Assembly: GCF_958979055.1 (NCBI RefSeq)
Contig: NC_084899.1
Coordinates: forward strand, 2,120,501 to 2,184,500
DNA: 64,000 nucleotides
Direction of reading: 5' to 3'
Source: Alnus glutinosa
Taxonomy: Eukaryota; Streptophyta; Magnoliopsida; Fagales; Betulaceae
Shown: piece after piece, positions 47,371 to 60,356 of the stretch
Numbering within the stretch: position 1 is the first letter of the stretch
How the letters are laid out: each line of letters begins with the position of its first letter
Notes under the pieces: generated by a model
The model's input: only the letters and a program-made list of their open reading frames with translations
What the model was told of the DNA's origin: nothing
Database searches by the model: none
Translations under genes and position numbers: made by a program

Positions 47371-48637
47371 TCAAAGCCATGTTTGTCTTTGTTTCTTCTT
47401 TTTTGTTTGTTTGTTTGTTTGTTTTTGTTTTTGTTTTTTCCCCCTTGGGATTTCGGATTTTTTACTTTGATTGATGAATCGATGAGAATTTGTTGAATTT
47501 GGACTGGTTGGTTTTTGTGCAGCAAAACAGCGTTGAGGCTTGCGGTATCGCGCATAAAGCTGTTGAAGAATAAGAGGGAAGCACAGCTGAAGCAGCTAAA
47601 GAGGGAAGTAGCCCAATTGCTCGAGTCTGGGCAGGACCGGACCGCTAGAATTCGAGTATGTTATGCAGATCCTTCTTCGTGTAGAATTGTCTATGGGTTT
47701 GAGTTTCGTTGATATCTAATCACTGTTATGATAGTATGAATTCTAGTATGCTTATTATAGTTTATTCACCATATGGAGTCAGTCTGTGCAGGTTGAGTTT
47801 TGGTTTGGTTGACCATCATTTTTATGGATATTGTTTTCTCCATTATACGGTATTGTTTGTGTTAAAATAATCAAGCTCTTTAGCGGCGTGCCTGAAGGTA
47901 CTGGTGATTGTAATAATCTGAGGGGGGCTATGAATGGTGAATGTATTGTCCTAGAATTGCATTTAAAAGGGGAAAAGAAAAAGAAAGAAAAATTAAGCAC
48001 TCCTAATGGTCTAAAAGAAACTTCTATGGTAAGGGAATGGTACAAATCTGTGAACAAGATGGATTGAAAACTTTGCATTATTTAGTGAAATAAATTTTTG
48101 GTCCTTGAAATAAGACCTAGGTTTGATTTTTATTGTTGAGATTAAAAGATTTCTACTTGAGTCCTTAAATTATTTAAATGATGGCAATTTGACATTCCAC
48201 TCCTCAAATCAAGGGAAATTGCTGATATGACAACCAGAAAGATTAGGTGGCCTATCAGTAGAATGAGTAATGCTATGCACTACACTTTTATCCCACTTTG
48301 CTGATGCAGTACTGTCAATCCACCATTAGATATTGTTTTTATTTAAGACTGATTGACAGTGCCACATTAGTAAAGTGGGATAAAAGTATGGTTTCTGGCA
48401 TTTCTCTAGTAGAATATGTGGCATGGGAAATGACCACATGGAATCTGCCAGGTTAACAATTAATAAAATTATTTAAATTTTATTTTCTACTTTTTATTGA
48501 TAAAAAACCCTCACTTCTGGTCTACCTCCCCCCTCTTCCACCTCAAACCCATCATAGTATCACCATCATAGAGTTTGGCACCTTAGCCACTTAATTTTTA
48601 CTTTTGTTTTCCTTCTTCTTCTTCTTCTTCTTCTTCT

Positions 48638-48685
<48 letters not shown>

Positions 48686-51600
48686 CCTTCGACCCCACTT
48701 CTCACACTCCCCCTCACTCCTCCCTGCACCACTACACCTCACCCAATTCAAACAGGGAAACAAAAATCTTTTCTTTCATTTTCCTCTATTTTCTTAGCCA
48801 CAAAATAGAGTTTAAAGCAATAAAAAAGATAAAAAAATCAAGGCAGGAGTGTAAAAGTGCAACTGAGGCTGAGATTGGCGATCTTGAGGATCCCCTCGTC
48901 CTTGGTGGCAGTCACATTATGGGGCTTGAGATTGCAGTAGAGAACATCGTGGGAGTGGTAATGGGACTGGTCCTTGCAGAACTCGTAGACAAAGATCTGG
49001 ACCAAGGCAAGAGGGAGGGGTCTTGGATTGGGGCACTTGCATGGGAAGTGATGAAATTCCTGGGATCAGTGCTAAGGAACTCGAAGACAGAGAAAGAGGG
49101 AGATTATGTTCTTTTAATGAAAAGTGAAAAAAATAAAGAACTAATTTTTTTTTTTACTAATTGCTGACAGGGCATGGCATATACCATATGGTCATTTCAC
49201 ATGCCACATCTACTATTGATGTGCCAGCTCATCTCTCCGTTTGCCACGTCAGTAATTTTTTCCAGTTCGACAATGAGAGGACTAAATTGGAACTTTTAAC
49301 TTTTAGGGATGAAAATCATACTAGGCCAAATATCAAGGGCCAAAAGTATATTTCAGTATTGCAGTATTCATATGCTCATTTTCAACTGAGAGAAGGATAT
49401 CTTAATCAAAAGTTGCATTTTGGAAAGAAATATTTCTTGGATATGAAGTATACAATTTCCTGGCTTTGACAGCTGAAGTAGTATCAAATCAATCAGGACC
49501 AAGATCTTTCCACTTTTATAAAGTAGTATATTTAATGCCATTAATTTTGCTTTTATAAGGCTAAGTAGCAAAGTAGCCAATATTAACTTCATGCTTTGGC
49601 CCTTTGCTTCCAATGTCTTACCTTGAAGGTAAATTAAATCCATGTTTTTGTGATTTGTCCTTTCCTAAGGTTTTTATGGTGATAGAAACTGTATGCTTTT
49701 GTTTTTTTTCCTCTACTCTTTTTCATTTGTTTCACCTATCTTCTTTTTCTTCTCTTTTTTGGTGACTTTTCTTTTTATCCTGCACCTCAGGTTGAACATG
49801 TTGTCAGGGAGGAGAAGACAATGGCTGCATATGAACTTATTGAGATATACTGCGAACTTATTATGGCACGCTTACCAATGATTGAGTCGCAAAAGTATGT
49901 AAATGTGTAAAAAAATAATAGTTATTTTGAGTAACCTTAGCATTTTCTTGTTAGCATGCATAATTACATACACAAAAAATTGGTGAATAAGTGTGTGCAT
50001 GTGGATAAAAGCATTTTCTTCAGAATGTTTTAGAGATCTAAGCTTCTTTGTTCTGCTAGAGACATGTATGTCAATGTGGAAGATCATAATTTTGCGTAAC
50101 TTGAGGCCAGTAAAGGGGGCTAGACTTTTTATGTTGGGTTACAGTCCTGTCTAATTATGTGGCTCTTAAGTATCTATCTACCTATTGTGTTCTTTTGAGT
50201 GAGACATGAATTACAGTCTTGCAGGTGCTCCACAGTCTCCACTATTAGATTTAGTTTAAGATCTTTAAATTAGGTTGATAGCTGACTCACAATTCTATTA
50301 GAAGTAAATTTCAACCTTTTGATCTTAACTGTGAGGGGTTGGGTGTATAAAGGTTTCTCTTGCCTGTGGTTAGAAAGATAATATTATCAAAATAATGACG
50401 TCTTAGTTGGTCTTACTGCCAAACTTCTTAGTTCTTGAGTTTTGAGAGCTTGCTTTGTGCTGATCTATTTCATATTTTTCCAGAAACTGTCCCATTGATC
50501 TGAAGGAAGCAATTTCAAGTATAATATTTGCATCTCCAAGATGTGCAGATATTCCTGAGCTCACGGATATCCGCAAACATTTTACAGCTAAATATGGAAA
50601 AGAATTTAGCTCTGCTGCTACTGAGTTACGTCCAGATTGTGGTGTAGGTCGCATGGTAAGTTTCCGGACGGCATGCTTAACTGTTCTTGATTGGAATTAC
50701 AGAGGGTAACGTACTCTGTCAAAGATCAAGGGTTTAGTGTCACTGCTTATTTTTTAATGTCGTCCTATTCAGTTGGTTGAGAAATTATCTGCCAAATCAC
50801 CTGATGGTCAGACCAAGATCAAAATTTTGACTGCAATTGCTGAGGAACATAATGTTAAATGGGATCCTAACTCATTAGAAGAGAAAGATACAAGGCCCCC
50901 TGAGGATTTGCTGGTAAGATGTGCTCATTTCAAATTGGTCCATACATTGCTTGGTGTGACATTATCATAGAGCATAGCCAATATAAAAGTTACAAAGTAG
51001 CCTGACTGCCTTTCATTGTTTTAATCGTTTTGTTGTTTACTAATATCATTTTCAAATATTTGATCAGAATGGACCAAGCACTTTTGAGAAGGCCAGTAAA
51101 TTATTTGTGGAGCCTCATGTCCAAGCTCCACCTAATCATGATGACAACAGACCTCCTCCAAATGTTCAAGCTCCGGTTAAACATGATGCAAGGCATGATG
51201 TATCTGGAAATTTCTATGAGCACAACACAAGATTATCACCTCGCTCCCAAAATTTTGATTCTGCACATGGTGGCGCCAAAAAGGACACAGCATTTGGCAC
51301 ATTTCATCCAGAAGCAGGATCGTCAGGTATGTAAAGTGTCCATTTGAAGATGGTAAATTCTTACTCGTTGAAGGTTTTACATTGGGCCAATTTCTTATTA
51401 TCTACACTTTCTCAAAGTGGATTTATGGGCTTCTGTCTTGTAGGAACTGGGAGTGAAGAGAGAGAATCTAGGCATACATATTCTGGGGATGGCAATGCTT
51501 TTTCTTTGGGTAGGAAGAATTGGAATATGGAATTTAAGGATGCTACTGCTGCTGCACAGGCAGCTGCTGAATCTGCAGAGCTTGCAAGTATGGCTGCCAG

Positions 51601-53956
51601 AGCAGCTGCAGAACTTGCAAGCTGTTCACAGGTCAATAGCCAATATTCTACGGAATCACACAAGTCTTCTGCTTATGGGCCAAGTGATGAAGGGTCTCAA
51701 AAATATGCTGGGTCCAAATTGCAAGGTGAACATCCTGCCAAACATCCAGTTAATAATGCCTTTCTTGAAAGAAACTCTTGGAGGCATGGTGATAAAATTG
51801 ATCGCACTGAGCAAGATATCCTGCCAGGAACAGCTGAAAGGTTTTACAGGGATGATCATGAGAACACTGACAAGTCTAGCTGGTCATCCATTGATAATAA
51901 CCCATTGGTTAATAGTTCCCAAAATACAGGTAGGTATTCTCGAAAGAATTCATCTGAACTAGAGAACAGTAATTCTTTAGGTGAATTGAGTATGAAGAAG
52001 CAATCCAGCAACAGTGGGTTAGAAATCGTTAATGAACCCAATGATCGTACGGAATCTGAGAACGTTGATTATATTGAAGATGCAAGGCTCAGAAAACAAT
52101 CTAGCAGAGCTTCCTCTCATTCTCATTCAAGCACTTTTAGTGATGATGCTGATCAGGAACCTTTTGTTATTGATGAAGGAAACATCCCTCGTAACAATGA
52201 GAAGACAAATTCTTATGACAATGCTGCTATGGTTTATGATGAATATGGTTCGGATGATGATGTTGGGAACGAGTTTAAGGGACAAGAATTTAGTTTGTAT
52301 TTTTCATCTCCAGGTAGAAAATCACAGGCAAATCTGTTAGAGAATACAAATGCTTGGAGCCCCAGGAAAAACATTGATGAGCTATTTGGAAAGTCCATTT
52401 CCCAATCACATTCTTCCAGCGAGCTTGTATTTTCTGAAAGTTTGAGAAGTTCTACGGTTCCTTCACAACCAAACGATTTCTTGCATTCTTCCTACGAGCG
52501 TCATTCTTCTCCTGTATTTTCTGGAAGTTCGAAAAGTTCTACGGTTCCTTCACAACCACATGATTTTGTGCATGCGACTTATGATGATTCAGATGGCCAG
52601 AGTTCAGATGGTGAAGAGGAGCTGGAGAAATCAAAGCTTGTTGGGAATACGGATCCTAATATGTATCCTCGCGAACAGATTGTTTACTCCAGAAATTCTG
52701 AGCTGAGCAAGAGTGCAAGTCATGAGTTAATAGCATCTTCATCTGCAGAGAAGGAACATGTGGCATTTAACAGAAAGCCATGGTCGCCACCCTCTTCAGT
52801 TGATTTGGAACCCATGGAAGAACGCCTCGAGACAAACCAAGCAAAGGAATTTTGTGGTGTATCTGATAAAAAGTTTGGTTATGGTGACCAGCCATCTCCA
52901 AAACTTAAAAAATGGGGATCAGATTTGAGCATTGAGGACAAGGAGCAGGCACCACCATTACCTGATACTTGGAAAGATAATGAACTACTTAAGGAATCTA
53001 GTTTAGAAAGTGGTAGCGAGTTGAACTTTGGAAAATTGACAGGAGGCCTTCGAAATAAGGGTTTGAGGCGTCCACCTTATACTAGAAGTCCATCAGGTAA
53101 TGCTTCATCATTCAAACAAGCCTCAGGCGATACTTCTTCGAAGATTGAGCAATCCTCTTCTCCTGCAACGGTCAGGGCTACAATTGGTCCTGATGCTCGC
53201 AATCAAGAGCCATACAATCAGAAAGTGATTTTAAAACAAAGTAAAGAGCTAAGCACTAGAACTCGATCCCGAGCCCCAGCCCCGGTTTCATCTTCTGATT
53301 CTGATAATGATGATTCAGAGGAACCCACACAGCAGACTATTAGCAGTAGTCGACAGACGTACAATCAGAAAACAGGCACTAAAGTAAATCAAAATTCAAG
53401 CCCAAGGGTCCCAATTACATATTTTGATGCAGATCCTAGCGATTCGGAGAAAGATCTTCCTAAACAAGCTTCCATCAACAATGCTCGTCCAATTTCTGGA
53501 TTTTCTCGACGGACAAAAGCCTCTTCTCCAAATACCAGTAGGAGTTCTTATTTGAAGGCTAAGGGTATATCTGAGGCATCGTCAACTCCGGAATACAGAG
53601 CAGAAAGGAAACCCTCTTCAACGAGCTTCTATGCTACTGAAGCCTCACAAAAACCCTTGCCTCAGACCAAGAGCTCAGATCAGTTTGGAAGTTCTGAGCA
53701 GCGTCGATCAGTAGAGCAGGCATCTAAGCCAATACCAGAATCCAAGAAGTCCTCGAATGGGGGAAGTTTAAAGTCATCCACTATGAAACATCCATCTGGT
53801 TCTCTTCCAAAGATATCAACATCACGTAGCGCTGATATTTCCAAGTCTTCCAGTTCGGAGTTTCCATCTACTGAAAAGGCTAGTCATGTTCATCCAAAAC
53901 TTCCTGACTATGATGCCTTAACTGCGCACTTCGAGTCTCTCCGACAGAATCGCTAA
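47154..53956 (+). CDS. IST1-like protein, ESCRT-III/Vps4 regulator
   Basis: This protein belongs to the IST1 family, which regulates the Vps4 ATPase and ESCRT-III during sorting of membrane cargo into multivesicular bodies. Seven exons (47154-47185, 47523-47655, 49791-49894, 50484-50655, 50773-50913, 51068-51326, 51444-53956) join in frame to 1117 residues. The start MLHRSFKPAKC is the family's conserved opening. The helical IST1 domain covers about 10-185, with SRIKLLKNKREAQLKQLKRE, RVEHVVREEKTMAAYELIEI and SIIFASPRCADIPEL. An Ala-rich helix lies at about 314-338. Then comes a long Ser/Asp-rich disordered tail, mostly encoded by exon 7. The C-terminus LPDYDALTAHFESLR (1100-1114) resembles a MIT-interacting motif, a plausible Vps4/LIP5 contact. 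All splice sites are GT..AG. Intron 2 (2.1 kb) hosts a Mutator-like element. Confidence 0.95.
48256..48415. mobile_element. 142-bp MITE nested in the Mutator-like element
   Basis: The MITE runs 48265-48406 with about 56-bp inverted ends (GAGTAATGCTATGCACTACA at left; the right end inverted begins GAGAAATGCCAGAAACC; both then read ACTTTTATCCCACTTT). It is flanked by CAGTAGAAT and TAGTAGAAT, a 9-bp duplication with one difference. The opposite arm of the host element keeps the unfilled site (CAATAGTAGATGTGGCATG), which shows that the MITE came later. Confidence 0.85.
48600..48682 (+). repeat. (TTC)n(TC)n microsatellite
   Basis: CTTCTTCTTCTTCTTC runs into CTCTCTCTCTCTCT within the Mutator-like element. 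On the minus strand it lies just downstream of the kinase fragment. The Leu/Ser frame across it is spurious. Confidence 0.9.
48845..49100 (-). pseudogene. Captured CDKB1-type cyclin-dependent kinase fragment
   Basis: Minus-strand translation follows the plant B1-type CDK in order. VFEFLSTDPRNFITSH (kinase hinge, compare VFEYLDTDLKKFI) is followed by a one-base frameshift and then PNPRPLPLALVQ. Next come CKDQSHYHSHDVLYCNLKPHN (catalytic loop) and GILKIANLSLSCTF (activation segment start). The catalytic HRDLKP has become YCNLKP and the DLG metal-binding motif has become NLS, so it is inactive. About 85 codons are represented. Whether introns were lost on capture cannot be told without the source gene. 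It lies antisense to the IST1-like transcript. Confidence 0.8.
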
Positions 53957-55486
53957 TATATTTAGTTGCACATATGATGTAGGTATTTATACGTGCTTTG
54001 TAATTATTGTTTTGATCTGAGAATCCAGTGAACTTGGTTGGTTATAGGATGTGTTAGATGAAAGTTTCCTGTCCAAAAACGCGCTAGTCAAAACAGTCAT
54101 ATAATTTTTGTGTCTATTTTTTATTTTTTTTGAAGGGATATAGGGGTTCATTTGTTTGAAAATTGATGTAACGTAATAAAATGTCTTGTTTTGGTTGAGC
54201 TTGGATATCAAAACTATAAGAATGCCGGCCTGTTTATTTTAGGCGATTCTAACTTGTGACGGTCTCTCATTTGTCCAGAATAATGGCTATTCAATTTTTA
54301 GTTGCTCTTTTTAGACGTTTCTTTTTCTTTTTCTTTTTTCTTTTTATAAAAAAAAAGAAAAGAAAAGAGAGGATGGCTTGATGTTAAAAAGTATTGGAGA
54401 TGATGAGGCTCACAATGAAAAAAATTATTTTTAACTTTTAATCTTTTACTACTTTTGCAATTAAGTACTCAAACTTTAAAAAGTGTTAATTTATGGTATT
54501 TATCTTTTAATTTTTTTCAATTTCAACCTTCAATTTGAATTTTTCATTAAATCATGTCAAAATTTTCAAAATATTTATTTTTTTTTAAAAAAAAATAAAA
54601 ATTGTAAGGATTCAGGTTTTGATCAAAATATAACGAAATTTACAAAAATATTAATACCTGAATATATATATATATAAAGCACTGGTATTTTAGAAATTTT
54701 AACATGATTTAACGGAAAATTTTAATGAAAGTTGAAATTAAATGAAAAATGAAAAATGAATGATTTAAATTAACACATAATTACAAAAGTGATAAAAGAT
54801 TAAAAGTTACAAACAAAGTTTTCCTAACCCACAATTAAATTAGGATCAGAATCACCTACTACAATCGAGCAGAAAATCGTAAGAGATTCATGCTCGCTGG
54901 TGCAATCCAGGCAAGAGGATTGTAGGAAATCCCGATCCACTGAATTCGCATGTTTACAACCTGGATGGTTCACACACACAAATGCATTGGACTCACTGGA
55001 GCATGTTGAGGATGTTGAGGGCATCGTGCGAGGATTCACTTGCATTAAAATAAAAAAAAAACACAAACACTCGTTCTCGAGGCATCAGAGTGTCGGCCAA
55101 AACAAGAAAGGCAGGACTAGGGAAGGCTTAACGCTAGGAAGGAAAATGATTTAAATCTGAGACCAGATTAGTCCAAAACTGTTATCCACTTTCTTTTTAG
55201 AGACACAGGGTGGGACAATTGTTGTACAGTCTTTTTCCTTTAAATCATCTCCCACCTGTTCCTTTTTATTAAAAAATTTTAAAAAGGGACCCATGAGGAC
55301 GGTTTTCCCTCCCCCAGTGAATCACTCCTCAGCTTAGAAATACTCTTTATATTTTACATGAAGTCAACAGTTTTTGAGGCCCGCACCTTTTTTTAACTTT
55401 CTAGATTCCTCGTTTCTCGGTGCGCCACCCACTTGTTGTGCTGAAACCAGATTCAGGGGACTCAGCCGGCCAGTTCAGTTCCTCAG
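53957..55486. other. Intergenic DNA between the IST1-like and methyltransferase genes
   Basis: The first 250 bp are probably the IST1-like 3' UTR. AT-rich DNA follows. At 54824-55066 a minus-strand frame with several Cys and His residues (for example VNHPGCKHANSVD) stands out in composition, but I recognise no family and do not call a gene. Confidence 0.5.
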
Positions 55487-55744
55487 GTAACTTGTTACTC
55501 CATCTCAATCTCTAGTTGGAAGCTTTTCTATAAATCTTGGCAAAGCACTGTCACAACGTTTGGATCATTTATGCCTTTATTCATATCAGCACCGCCTTCT
55601 ATAACTGGCCGTCTTTGTGTTCATCCCAGATTCCCAGCTGGTATCATAGTATTTCCCTTTTAGCTGCTTTTCTGTGTTTCTCTTGGACATTTTCTTTTCC
55701 TTTTGTGGGGTTTTGTATGATCGAAGTGATCTGAGTGAGAAAGG

Positions 55745-55824
<80 letters not shown>

Positions 55825-55883
55825 GATCTGAGTGAGAAAGAATATTTCCCTATAAGCGCTGCCACCTATTTTTTGCATTGCAG
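55487..55883 (+). promoter_or_regulatory. Probable leader intron of the methyltransferase gene
   Basis: CCTCAG|GTAACTTG at 55486/55487 looks like a donor, and TTGCATTGCAG ending at 55883 is a strong acceptor four bases before the ATG. If spliced, the intron contains the (TA)n tract. This is inferred from splice-like signals only. Confidence 0.5.
55727..55840. repeat. (TA)n microsatellite flanked by 17-bp direct repeats
   Basis: About 38 TA units (55747-55822) lie between two exact copies of TGATCTGAGTGAGAAAG at 55727-55743 and 55824-55840. The tract is close to the start codon of the methyltransferase gene. Confidence 0.95.
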
Positions 55884-55887
55884 AGCA

Positions 55888-57151
<1,264 letters not shown>

Positions 57152-57966
57152 GTATCAAAAATAAACCTGTAGTGATATATTGCAAGGCTTTCTGTTAACA
57201 TGTTGAAATTACTAATAAGAATTGTAAGCATGTGATGCAGAACCCGTTAATGTTCACTTCTACAACCAACAGCGAGCAGGCATCACGTTTTTTATAGCAA
57301 GATAAATACTGTTGAAGTATGAAGATTAAGAATACGTTTGATACGCAGAATAAATGTTACATTCTAAAAAAGAAAAAAAAAAAAAAAAGAAAAAGGAAAA
57401 AAGAATAGCCTTAATAAGAATAGAAGAAGTTAGAATAAATAGTCTCGGTGCTAAAGTATACATATATACTCTAATACTTGGAATAGTAATTTCCTCTTAG
57501 ACCATAGGAATAGCTATTTTATTTCACTTTCTTCCATCTCCGATAGAAGCTATTTATTTTTTCTAATAGAATAGTTATTCTATATACCAAACGTAACCTA
57601 AGGTTGTTTGGAGTATATTGCATGTACATGCTATCAAGTGTCTTTATTTTCCTTATCCGTCAAGTGTTTTATTTGTTGTTGTGTTCCCGTTCAAGTCCAA
57701 CTATATATGTTTCAAAGTTCAAGTCCAAATGTTCTTTATAAATCCAATGATTAGAAAATCATAATAATATTTAGGGTTAACTACATTTAAGCCCATCATG
57801 AACTAATTGCTATGTTTCAAAAATGTTTCCGAAACTGACAGCTATGTGACACTTTGAAAACGTCAAATTACTATTTTGTTACAATTAAGCTTTTATGTTA
57901 GCATTGACTTTTAGATTGGATGGAAAAGTTGACACATGCAAGGCAGGTGACAACTTCAACAAACAA

Positions 57967-57997
<31 letters not shown>

Positions 57998-58666
57998 GGG
58001 AAAAAGGGAAAAATTACCAAAATGCCCCTCAGCTTATATATATATATATTCATTTTACTTTTTTTTTATTTCTTAAATTAAAGAGAATTGATAAGATATC
58101 CCCCGTAGCCAATCCTAGCATGCCATGTGGCATGGATAAGGATACATTATCATTTAAAGCCTCCCACTTCTCTAATTTATGATAATACCCCCACCATGTC
58201 AAATCTCATTTATAAATTGTTATTTAGCCCATCATATTTAATTCCATTAAAACTTACTCTTATAATTAATTATTTACTACCTTGGGACTCATTTTTTAAT
58301 ACTTATTTCCTAAAGACCCATTATTAGTATTTTTATTACTCTAATTCTATTACTTATCTTAAACTCATTTTATTTTGGATAATATAAATATTATCAATTA
58401 ATATCTAATTATTAATCCTATCTTATTAAACAAATATAATTTATTAACACTAAATTCTCTATTTATTTTCTTGATCTTTACGACACGTCAATAATTATTA
58501 AGAGGATCTAAATCCACTATTTTTAATAATTCCAATTGTTTATTGAATAAAAAATTTGCACAAAGCGGTAGGAGTTGAGTAGGAAAGGCTCAAAAAGGAA
58601 TTTGGATCATCTCTATTTAGTATAAAAGTGAGGGTGTAGTTATCTTTTCACATTCCATGAAAATGT
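57152..58666. other. Intergenic DNA, AT-rich
   Basis: No gene is recognised. The stretch contains an A-rich run at 57366-57404, a (GAA)n stretch near 57975-57998 and a short (TA)n near 58036. Confidence 0.55.
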
Positions 58667-59246
58667 AAAAACAACTAGGGTTTGCAGAACCCACCCATGA
58701 CCGCGAACCCATCCTGCCCCGCACCAACCTGCCCCATCAATAATGGACATAAGACATTTCTAGAAAAGTACAAACCCTAAATATGCCAACTCGTGATTTT
58801 ATGGGATGGGTTGCGGTATTAAATTTTTTCCCACCCGCACACCCACCTCGCCCCGCAATCCCTTTATACTCATACCATCAAATTTTTTCCAAAAAAATTA
58901 TAAGAGTCACGACTCCTCACAACAAAACTTTATCGTGAAACCCTCAAACTAGACGGCGAGGGCGCAGCGTGATTCATTGATTCTTTCCTATTCTAGCCCA
59001 TTAAATGTGGACGTCATTGGTCTCCCTCTCGGAATATCGATCGCAGCTGTCATTGCTCTGGTTCGAAAGCTTTGCTTTCTTGTGTATTTATTTGGTTTTG
59101 TTTTGGATTTATTAATGGCTACCCGAGGCGCAGCGGGTTGACTATTCACTATGCGGATTGCGGATCTCAATTTTCAAACCCGTTCACTGCAGGGCGGGTT
59201 GTGAGAAACATGCAAATCCGTCCCGCGCCCACCCCTAAAAACAACT
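58667..59246. mobile_element. 560-bp non-autonomous element with 10-bp flanking repeat
   Basis: The body (58677-59236) starts AGGGTTTGCAGAACCC and ends GCGCCCACCCCT, so the ends are AGGG...CCCT. It is flanked by AAAAACAACT on both sides (58667-58676 and 59237-59246). CCCGCACC/GCGGG-type GC-rich termini contrast with the AT-rich surroundings. hAT elements would give 8 bp. The length of the repeat leaves the class open. No transposase is present. Confidence 0.7.
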
Positions 59247-60307
59247 ATGCCCGCTCTGTTACACTAAATAGAAAAAATCTTTTCCATAATCGCCATATGG
59301 CTTAAGATTTTAGATCAATAACAAATTTTTAATTACTGGTTTATATTATTATATCATCATGCGATGCACGTGCATAAATAAAATATGAAGATTACTCGTT
59401 GAAATTTAAAAACAATCATTTTTATTACTTTATAGACTTTTCGTTTCTCATTGTGCCAGAAGTCGTGTCCCCAACTTGTTTTTGGAAACTTTTATAAAAC
59501 TTTGAAAAAGTTTCACTTTTAGTATCTCTATTTTTTTTTTTTTGAAATTACACCTTTAATTTATAAAATAAAAAAATAATAAAAAATTGTTAATTTAGTA
59601 TATTCATCTTTTAATTTTTTTCAATTTCAACAATCCGTTAAATTTTTTTTGTTAAATCATAACGGAGGGATGCCAAAATTCCAAAAATACTAATTTATAT
59701 ATATATATATATATATATAAATTGTAAGGTTTTAGGTGTTGATCAAGATTTAACGGAATTTGAAAAAATACTCATACCGAATCTTTAAAAAAAGTTAATT
59801 TTTTTTTTTCTTAAAAAAAAAAAAAAAACACGGGGTATTTTGCTTTTATTCCTTGATATATTTACAATACATGAGACTCTTATTTGTAAGAGAATTGTGG
59901 TCGATAAGTATGATAATCAAATCAATCTCATATATTATCCTACAATATCCCGTCGCAATTATATGAAGAATATATTTTCTAACATAAGATAGGACGATTT
60001 AAGTCTGATTGCCAACCCTTTTTTCTTTTTTTCTTTTTTCTATTCAAAATATTAACTAACAACTTTTTTTCAAAACACAAACATAAAACTCCCTCTTTTT
60101 ACCTTTACATCAATTTTTTTTTTTAAAAAATAAAAATAAAAATTCAACCAAATCACAAAAAGCACTTCCTAATAAATTTTGTTTTGTTTTTTCATTTTTT
60201 TTTTTACAATTTCATGTAAAATATTCAATTGGGGCATGATCCTGCAAATCGAGTTCTGACAATCTCCATAGAAAAGATATTCAGCGAATCAGCGATCGAG
60301 GTCTTAA
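59247..60307. other. AT-rich intergenic DNA
   Basis: No gene is seen. Poly(T) and poly(A) runs and a (TA)n at 59697-59718 dominate. The last 80 bases before 60308 are of unknown origin. Confidence 0.5.
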
Positions 60308-60356
60308 TATACACGTATTTGTAAAATCATTTTGTAATATGATATTATTATTATCA

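Larger units (their letters stand above)
48074..49368. mobile_element. Mutator-like element carrying a kinase gene fragment (Pack-MULE type)
   Basis: Inverted terminal regions of more than 200 bp bound about 48083-49359. The left end reads TAGTGAAATAAATTTTTGG and TCCTTGAAATAAGACCTAGG. The right end, inverted, reads TACTGAAATATACTTTTGG and CCCTTGATATTTGGCCTAG. Further in, GTGGCATGGGAAATGACCAC is mirrored by GTGGCATGTGAAATGACCAT. Flanks show a candidate 9-bp duplication with one mismatch (TGCATTATT and TGCAGTATT), the Mutator size. There is no transposase. The interior carries a CT-rich stretch and a CDKB1-like fragment. It lies in intron 2 of the IST1-like gene. Confidence 0.78.

Noticed and set aside
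48604..49167. 187-codon plus-strand frame in the IST1-like intron
   Set aside because: It starts in the TTC/TC microsatellite and then reads the antisense of the kinase fragment. The IST1-like exons on either side splice past it.
51453..52340. Plus-strand frames of 169 and 102 codons
   Set aside because: These are shifted-frame shadows of IST1-like exon 7.
54824..55066. Cys/His-containing minus-strand frame of 80 codons
   Set aside because: No family is recognised, and the Cys/His spacing matches no zinc-binding domain that I know. It was left as a note in the intergenic entry.
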